From positions 1-27,640 of the IMG/VR virus record IMGVR_UViG_3300010938_000122: DNA of 27,640 nt, one strand, 5' to 3'. Within the stretch, counting starts at the first letter, position 1; each line of letters begins with the position of its first letter. Shown in pieces: positions 22,955-27,640 of the stretch. A program made the translations under genes and the position numbers. The DNA comes from a virus. The notes under the pieces are model-generated. The model did not search any database and had not been told where the DNA came from. It was given only the letters and a program-made list of their open reading frames with translations.

Positions 22955-22956
22955 AA
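22837..22956 (+). CDS. Leader ORF 2, 39 codons, ending in the terminator T-run
   Basis: GTG 22837 lies seven bases after the -10 box, so it would be read as a leaderless start. No ribosome site is present. The 39-residue frame includes WSAAASCSPVFGSPAAQ and ends SGWRRGVF with stop TAA at 22954-22956, 12 bases before the primase ATG. Leader ORF 1 ends SGRQGGFF at the equivalent base of its own hairpin, so frame and stop are aligned in both. Translation would disrupt the hairpin. It is weaker than leader ORF 1 because its start codon is GTG without a ribosome site. Confidence 0.35.
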   Translation: MSWLNDVINIWSAAASCSPVFGSPAAQSKPRSGWRRGVF

Positions 22957-22968
22957 GAAGAGGCGACG

Positions 22969-24333
22969 ATGAGTTTTTTAGAACACGCACTCTCTCTTGC
23001 GAAGAAGGGCTGGATGGTTTTTCCGCTGCTTCCGAAAGGGAAGACGCCTATACTTCCTGGTGGCTTCAAAAATGCTACCACAGACCCCACGCGGATAAAG
23101 GAATGGTGGGTGAAGTGGCCCGAGGCAAACATCGGCCTTGCAACCGGAATGTCCGGGTTGTTCGTAATAGATATTGACAGCGCTGATGCTGCAAAAGAGC
23201 TTTACAAAATCATGCCTGAGCTTGCTACATTGGTAACGCTTCGTGCGAAAACCAGCAAGGGGGAGCACATATATTTTAAATGCAAAGAAAACGAGTTTAA
23301 GTCTTGCACGTCCTTTGCTGGAGTGAAGGGGATCGATATTCGATGCACCGGTGGGTATGTAGTTGCGCCGCCGTCATTGCACCCAAGCGGCATGACTTAC
23401 ATCTGGAAACAGGAGTTGGAAACTGCATTAGTGCTCCCTGTTCCGGATGTAATTAGAGAAATCGCAACCAATGGTGTGCGAAAATCTGAGGCAGCCGCCG
23501 GTGACAAACTGGAGGCTGTGCTGGACGAAGAATTCGGCGAAAAAATCCTCGAAGGCGAGCGCAACAATCGGCTTACATCTTTCGCTGGCAAGCTGCGCCG
23601 GCTCGGTTACGGCGAGAACGCGATTATCCAACACCTGTTGTTATTCAACAACAATCGCTGCGACCCACCACTTGCCTTCAAAGAACTACAAACCATCGCG
23701 AAAAGCGTTTGCCGGTATCCGGCTGGTGGAAAGTCTGAAGAAAAGATCAATTTGAACTTTGAATCAGCAAAAATATTCAAAGGTGACCCGGCGCTCGTAG
23801 AACTGAAAATCAATAACTGTGTGCTCTGCTGTCCGGTGAGCATTTTCACATCGCCTAGGAGATTCGCAACAGTGTGGGAAAACAAATTCTTCCAAACACC
23901 TACATGGAAACATGCAAAATCCCGCGTTTGGGATAGTTTTGTCAATAGTGTTCTGGCTACGGCGGAAGTTGTTGACCTAGGCCCGCAGGCATTGACGGAG
24001 GAAGCAGCGAAAGAGAGGATAATGATTGGGCTTCGCTCAGCTAAGGTAGTAGAAGATCTGGATTTTTTAAGCACAACTGCATTGCATTTATATATTAAAG
24101 AATCCTACGCATACTTTCACTTCAATGCCATCGCGGATTATATGGAACTGCACGGGTATAAACTTTCGCGTATCGAGCTGTCAAGATTGTTGAGAAAGTG
24201 TGGCGCTCGCTGTGGGCGTGTTTGGGACGAGGGGGTGAAGATGCAAGTGAGACTTATGTATATTCCGTTTGACAAGCTTCGCCGGCCCGGTCTTGATAAG
24301 CCGTTCGAAAAAGACCATGAGTTTGATGTGTAG
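22969..24333 (+). CDS. Prim-pol type DNA primase/polymerase
   Basis: A 454-residue protein. Residues about 5-165 form the bifunctional primase-polymerase domain: PLLPKGKTPILPGGFKNAT, the metal site FVIDIDS (Asp68, Asp70), KGEHIYF (His100) and DIRCTGGYVVAPPS (Arg125). Residues about 193-250 are a PriCT-1-like segment (RLGYGENAIIQHLL, CDPPL). The C-terminal part contains a winged-helix-like region (ADYMELHGYKLSRIELSRLL). It should make primers, and perhaps extend them, at the nearby origin. Unlike D5-type or DnaB-fused forms it has no helicase domain, and the next gene supplies a helicase. The ATG follows AAGAAGAGGCG and the second attenuator-like leader. Confidence 0.85.
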   Translation: MSFLEHALSLAKKGWMVFPLLPKGKTPILPGGFKNATTDPTRIKEWWVKWPEANIGLATGMSGLFVIDIDSADAAKELYKIMPELATLVTLRAKTSKGEHIYFKCKENEFKSCTSFAGVKGIDIRCTGGYVVAPPSLHPSGMTYIWKQELETALVLPVPDVIREIATNGVRKSEAAAGDKLEAVLDEEFGEKILEGERNNRLTSFAGKLRRLGYGENAIIQHLLLFNNNRCDPPLAFKELQTIAKSVCRYPAGGKSEEKINLNFESAKIFKGDPALVELKINNCVLCCPVSIFTSPRRFATVWENKFFQTPTWKHAKSRVWDSFVNSVLATAEVVDLGPQALTEEAAKERIMIGLRSAKVVEDLDFLSTTALHLYIKESYAYFHFNAIADYMELHGYKLSRIELSRLLRKCGARCGRVWDEGVKMQVRLMYIPFDKLRRPGLDKPFEKDHEFDV

Positions 24334-24344
24334 GAAAGAAAAGA

Positions 24345-25847
24345 ATGGAGACAAAAATAATCATCGGGCCGCCCGGGACTGGAAAAACAACTACGCTTAT
24401 AAACGAAATGCAGGTGCTACTATCAACCTATTCACCAGAAGAGATAGCAGTGTGTTCGTTTACGCGCGCCGCAGCAGGCGAGGTGGCCGAGCGGGCGTCT
24501 TCGTTATCCTCCAAGCGCCTTGTGTTTGGAACCATACACAGCCTGTGTTTTCGTCTGCTAGGTCTTTCCCGCGGTTATTTCATGAATGTTGAGCGTTGGG
24601 AGCAGTTTGCCAATGAATACAATCTAGTGATTAGAAAAAATTTTATTCTAGGCACAAGCGAACCATCCAGTGACGACGAAAAAGCGCTAGCCTGCATTTT
24701 TTTTATTCAATCCCACGGCGAAGAAGTCGGTGAGTGGCCAGAGGGAAAAACAGGAAAATTACCCTATTACCCACAGTTTGGGATGCATTACATAAATCGA
24801 ATCAACACCATGTTAGAAGAATTCAAGCGCCGCAATGGGCTGGTGTATTTTAACGACCTGCTGAAGATGGTGCTGGAAGAAAGACTTTACTTGCCTGCAA
24901 AAGTGCTGCTTGTTGACGAAGCCCAGGATTTGTCTGCGCTCCAGGGAGCTGTTGTGGACATGTGGGCCGAGAAGCTCGATAAGCTAATTATCGCCGGGGA
25001 TGATGACCAGGCTGTGTATGAATGGTCCGGGGCCGACCCGAGCTGGCTGATTCGTAAAGCCAACAAGTTCGGATGCACAGTGTTAAAGCAGAGCTACCGG
25101 TTACCGAGTCAAATCCTTTCTCTGTGTATGCAAATTGCGCGTCGTATCTCTACGCGCGTTCCAAAACAATTTATTGCTGTGAAAGAAGGCGGCTCAGTTG
25201 ACCGGTTTTGCGTTAGCGACCGCGGTTACCTGATAAAAAAGTTGGCCCACAAAAATGTCCGGGTGCTGACACGTACAAACAATCTGATATCGGCTTGGGC
25301 AGAGTTGCTCGAAAAATGCAATATCCCGTGGGAAGCAGAGAGCCGCGAGGGCACCTACGGCTCGGTGTGGTCAGACTCCTATCTGGCTTCGGCTTTGTCA
25401 GCAATCAAAGATTTGTGTAGTGGTAAAGCACCGCCGCGAAATAATTTAGTAGCTTTGTTTTCTTTTATTCCTGCCAAGCATCCGCTCGCGCCCTGGGGAA
25501 TAAAAACAGATATAGCGGAAGGGCGCCCGATTGACCTGAGCCCACTTTTTGAGCAGGCTGCCAGAGACCCGTGGGGATTGCTAGTCAAGTTTGACCAGAA
25601 TAAGCTTGCGCAATTAAAGACTGTGGTAAAGGATTGGGCACTAGAAAGACCAAGATGGAAAATCAGCACGATCCACACAGCCAAAGGACGGGAGGCCGAC
25701 TATGTTATTGTTGACCACCCGATACCGAAACAACTGAAAGGTCTGTGGCGCCTGCCTGATTCAGAACACCGGGTCGCCTACACTGCGGCTTCCCGTGCTA
25801 GAGAAGGAGTCATTGTGTTAGATGAAAGACGATACTATTCTTACTGA
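24345..25847 (+). CDS. UvrD/Rep-like superfamily 1 DNA helicase
   Basis: A 500-residue protein with all SF1 helicase motifs: I GPPGTGKT (8-15), Ia CSFTRAAAGEV (37-47), II VDEAQD (190-195), III GDDDQAVYEWSGA (218-230), IV QSYRLP (249-254), V TIHTAKGREAD (442-452) and VI VAYTAASRA (477-485). It is shorter than UvrD (about 720 residues), with reduced insertion domains and no nuclease part. It should unwind DNA at the phage fork, working with the primase encoded 11 bases upstream. The ATG follows AGGAAAGAAAAG. Its last 26 bases overlap the next gene. Confidence 0.9.
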   Translation: METKIIIGPPGTGKTTTLINEMQVLLSTYSPEEIAVCSFTRAAAGEVAERASSLSSKRLVFGTIHSLCFRLLGLSRGYFMNVERWEQFANEYNLVIRKNFILGTSEPSSDDEKALACIFFIQSHGEEVGEWPEGKTGKLPYYPQFGMHYINRINTMLEEFKRRNGLVYFNDLLKMVLEERLYLPAKVLLVDEAQDLSALQGAVVDMWAEKLDKLIIAGDDDQAVYEWSGADPSWLIRKANKFGCTVLKQSYRLPSQILSLCMQIARRISTRVPKQFIAVKEGGSVDRFCVSDRGYLIKKLAHKNVRVLTRTNNLISAWAELLEKCNIPWEAESREGTYGSVWSDSYLASALSAIKDLCSGKAPPRNNLVALFSFIPAKHPLAPWGIKTDIAEGRPIDLSPLFEQAARDPWGLLVKFDQNKLAQLKTVVKDWALERPRWKISTIHTAKGREADYVIVDHPIPKQLKGLWRLPDSEHRVAYTAASRAREGVIVLDERRYYSY

Positions 25848-26235
25848 TTACGACGGAGTGTGCCTGGCCGCGTGTTTTACAATACTAGCTACGGAAGGTG
25901 CCGACATCGGCATCAGTAATGGGCGCGTAATCACTGACACCAAAGATGCCGAATTACGTCGCTTTATACGTAAGCATGAAAAGCGTGTTGTAGAGCTTTT
26001 ACAGTGTAAAGACGACGTTGGTTTTCCGTTAGTGTGGTATCCATGCCTGCCCTGCCCGACGTGTTTAAGCCAGCTTTGGTGGTCTCCTGACAATGGGCAA
26101 TGGCGTTGTATCCGGTGTTTCCCGCCGCAAAAATTTGGCTACCCGGTCCGTGGGTTCGTGGATGCAGAGTTTGTAGCCAGGCTGTTGTTAGACGAAGCAT
26201 CTTTTTCCTGGCATAAGGAGGTTGTGCCGTGTTAG
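25822..26235 (+). CDS. TubC_N-like and zinc-ribbon protein
   Basis: A 137-residue protein. Residues about 12-62 resemble a TubC_N-type helical module (GADIGISNGRVITDTKDAEL, then IRKHEKRVVELLQ), a shape common at the start of phage and mobile-element DNA-binding proteins. Residues about 74-102 hold a zinc ribbon (CLPCPTC, then WSPDNGQWRCIRC). The combination suggests a small DNA or replisome-associated protein. The ATG lies inside the helicase gene with GAAGGAG twelve bases upstream, so the start is slightly uncertain. The stop overlaps the next gene. Confidence 0.65.
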   Translation: MKDDTILTDYDGVCLAACFTILATEGADIGISNGRVITDTKDAELRRFIRKHEKRVVELLQCKDDVGFPLVWYPCLPCPTCLSQLWWSPDNGQWRCIRCFPPQKFGYPVRGFVDAEFVARLLLDEASFSWHKEVVPC

Positions 26236-26501
26236 TAATTCACAATCCGAAAGAAGTTCTTGGTTTCATCTTTGCGCGTTCTTTGCATACGATTGTGGCA
26301 GAACTGAACGACCAGGCCGAACGCCGGTTTGGTGGCGCGCGTGTGGTGCTAAAAATAAAAGACAACAAGCTACGCGCAGTTGTTGAGACAAGACTGGGTA
26401 TCAACGAGGCGGCGGCGCGCGCGAGAGAGTTTGAGGAGTGGTGGGAACCGGCGTGTGGCACTGCCGGCCCATTGATTGTTGTGGATGTCGTAGCGTGTTA
26501 A
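26229..26501 (+). CDS. Small unrecognised early protein
   Basis: A 90-residue protein with a GTG start behind AAGGAGGT (eight bases), one of the best ribosome sites in this module. It has a mixed fold impression: a helix near 8-30 (VLGFIFARSLHTIVAELNDQ), a strand pair RVVLKIKDNKLRAVVETR, then an Ala/Arg/Glu-rich helix with WW and a hydrophobic end PLIVVDVVAC. No known motif is seen. The start overlaps the previous stop, so it is co-translated with the zinc-ribbon gene. Confidence 0.6.
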   Translation: MLVIHNPKEVLGFIFARSLHTIVAELNDQAERRFGGARVVLKIKDNKLRAVVETRLGINEAAARAREFEEWWEPACGTAGPLIVVDVVAC

Positions 26502-26515
26502 GAAAGTAGTGTGCT

Positions 26516-26689
26516 ATGCAAGAGCTTTCCGAAAAAGTAATTGAGCTGCGTAAGTTGATTGCAGAACTGGTCGAGCAGAATCGATTGAAACTAAACGACG
26601 CAATGATGTTGTTTGGCAAAATTGAAGAGCTCTTGGAACCAATTGCCAGGAAGTGCGAATGGGATACAAACCTCGAAATAAGAAGTTGA
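26516..26689 (+). CDS. Short helical protein of 57 residues
   Basis: ATG 26516 opens a 57-residue frame that is nearly all helix: QELSEKVIELRKLIAELVEQ, then LNDAMMLFGKIEELLEPIAR, with heptad-spaced Leu and Ile, so a coiled-coil dimer is likely. There is no clear ribosome site (AAGAAAGTAG lies about six bases off). It overlaps the next gene by 31 bases. It fills a gap that would otherwise be unused in a densely packed module. No family is recognised. Confidence 0.5.
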   Translation: MQELSEKVIELRKLIAELVEQNRLKLNDAMMLFGKIEELLEPIARKCEWDTNLEIRS

Positions 26690-26997
26690 TCCGACGCTAC
26701 CCAAAATATATCAACAGAGACCGTGCTGGAATAATATCATACCTGGAAGCGTGCCAGAACCAGGCGTTTGACGAGAATTGCCCGGAGAAAGCATTGTGGC
26801 TTGAAGTCATTGTATCAGTGATTCGTGATATCACCGCGCCTCCCAGCTTCGGCCGCACCATACGTGTAAATCCAGAACAGGCCGCTGCTTGGTTGTGTAG
26901 CAGAAAGTTTGAGTTAGACCGGGAGATTGTGTTCTCGCTCGCCGGTCTGGAGCCGGGCGTTGCAGCTACGTTTGCGAAGAAATTAGGCTTGCGTTGA
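26659..26997 (+). CDS. Small basic phage protein, function unknown
   Basis: A 112-residue protein with a basic start (GYKPRNKKLIRRYPKYINRD) and a helical core with EKALWLEVIVSVIRDI, AAAWLCSRKFELDREIVFSL and AGLEPGVAATFAKKL. The series 'alanine-leucine-tryptophan helix, AAAWL, then AGL-xP' matches a family common in phage genomes, often a regulator-like or DNA-binding protein of unknown role. I use ATG 26659, seven bases after AGGA. A GTG two codons upstream is possible. The gene is followed by a 27-base gap before the lysin. Confidence 0.6.
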   Translation: MGYKPRNKKLIRRYPKYINRDRAGIISYLEACQNQAFDENCPEKALWLEVIVSVIRDITAPPSFGRTIRVNPEQAAAWLCSRKFELDREIVFSLAGLEPGVAATFAKKLGLR

Positions 26998-27024
26998 GCC
27001 TAAAAACATGTTAGGATCACAACG

Positions 27025-27612
27025 ATGCTGGTTATAGCAAGAGCTCACGACAGAAAGAATGTTGGTGCTGCAATAGCCGACGAGAATGAGTGGTCTCTCT
27101 CGCAGATTGTGCAGGCTACAGCGCTGCTCGAAGTGTCTATCGCGGGCATCCCCGCCGAGGCCTGGAGCGGCGACCTGGAAGGACGAATAAAGCTGGCCAG
27201 GGAGACAAAGCCGCTTTGCTTAATCGAGCCGCATTGCGATAACCTGCCAGAAAACCCGGCAGCCAGGGGGGCTTACGTGCTGTCTAGCGGCGATAACCCT
27301 GCGGCGTATGATCTGGCAAGGGATATCGTAGCAGAGCTCACGCCGATTGTCCCAGCGCTCAATCATGGCGGGCTGTGGATGTATCGCGACGGGACCCGCT
27401 GGGCTGCGCGCGGAGACGACCCGGCGAGTTACCAGGGCAAACGGCTGGCATTGCTGGAATTAGCTAGCACTGCTGGCATTATCGTCGAGTGTGGATATCT
27501 GTCTAACATCGACGATCGGACCTGGCTACTGGACAAAGCCAACCGGGCCCGGATTGGCCGGGCTATCGGCCGGGCTTGCGTTGGATGGTATCTCAGACAA
27601 ACCAGGAGGTGA
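27025..27612 (+). CDS. N-acetylmuramoyl-L-alanine amidase (Amidase_3), endolysin
   Basis: A 195-residue protein consisting of one catalytic domain. The Amidase_3 pattern is visible: first zinc ligand in VIARAHDRKN (His8), Glu22 in NEWSLSQIV, His70 in IEPHCDN and the catalytic glutamate Glu155 in VECGYLSN, followed by IGRAIGRACVGWYL. It cuts the bond between muramic acid and the peptide in the cell wall. No signal peptide and no separate wall-binding domain are present, so it needs a holin for release, which fits the holin-like gene beyond the window junction. The ATG follows AGGATCAC. The stop lies in the strong ribosome site of the next gene. Confidence 0.85.
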   Translation: MLVIARAHDRKNVGAAIADENEWSLSQIVQATALLEVSIAGIPAEAWSGDLEGRIKLARETKPLCLIEPHCDNLPENPAARGAYVLSSGDNPAAYDLARDIVAELTPIVPALNHGGLWMYRDGTRWAARGDDPASYQGKRLALLELASTAGIIVECGYLSNIDDRTWLLDKANRARIGRAIGRACVGWYLRQTRR

Positions 27613-27640
27613 TCCATACCCTTTAAGAGCAAAGCCCAAA
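27585..27640. repeat. Right copy of the imperfect terminal overlap
   Basis: Counterpart of bases 1-56. It ends the amidase with TGA at 27610-27612 and begins the next gene at 27616 with ATA CCC TTT, where the left copy has TTG CCT TTT. Five of 56 positions differ. In the amidase part one change makes Arg here and Lys in the left copy. Confidence 0.9.

Noticed and set aside
24470-24510. tRNA-like start (GAGGTGGCCGAGCGGG)
   Set aside because: It looks like a Ser/Leu tRNA D-arm but lies inside helicase motif Ia coding sequence, and no matching acceptor or anticodon stem is found.
26240-26619. Minus-strand open frames in the early module
   Set aside because: They oppose well-supported plus-strand genes and have Ser/Thr/Arg-biased shadow composition.

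Overview
The window looks like the complete genome of a small tailed phage, most likely podovirus-like, cut open at an arbitrary point. Bases 1-56 and 27585-27640 are the same stretch of sequence (the end of the lysin gene plus the start of the next gene), so the molecule closes into a circle, or a terminally redundant linear form, of about 27,584 unique bases. The two copies differ at 5 of 56 positions. The host cannot be named. Strong Shine-Dalgarno sequences (including a 12-base AGGAGGTGATCC), two promoters spaced for leaderless starts, and a spanin-like lysis protein suggest a bacterium with an outer membrane. I see no integrase, cI-type repressor, DNA polymerase, RNA polymerase or tRNA.

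Layout on the circle: an AT-rich non-coding control region of about 1.5 kb (21039-22457) separates two divergent modules that meet tail to tail near 1350. Leftward (- strand, 21038 down to 1372) runs the packaging and virion module: RuvC-like nuclease, small and large terminase, GNAT-like protein, small protein, portal, scaffold, major capsid protein, likely decoration protein, tail adaptor, small protein, P22 gp10/T7 gp12-like tail protein and three likely ejection proteins. It ends with three exported Cys-containing proteins (one a LamG-like fibre or lectin), a zinc ribbon protein and an XhlA-like membrane protein. Rightward (+ strand, 22458 through the end and on to 1323) runs the early and lysis module: PriCT-like mini-protein, prim-pol primase, UvrD-like helicase, TubC-like/zinc ribbon protein, three small proteins, an Amidase_3 lysin, and then holin-like and spanin-like membrane proteins.

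The control region is the most unusual part. It holds six direct and about four inverted copies of a 16-base iteron (TTGTAGACACGAACTT), largely on an 86-base period, flanked by two direct repeats of about 131 bases. Each flanking repeat carries an 18-base palindrome whose two versions differ by matched changes. To its right are two related leader units, one before the PriCT-like mini-gene and one before the primase. Each has a terminator-like hairpin with nearly the same 9-base loop and compensatory stem changes, an upstream segment complementary to that loop, and a short open frame that ends inside the hairpin's T-run. In both, the next start codon lies 46 bases after the hairpin begins. The mini-gene encodes a protein resembling the primase's own PriCT segment, so the leader and PriCT module appear to have been duplicated. 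I read this as a paired attenuation or translation-coupled control of replication genes. That reading is an inference.
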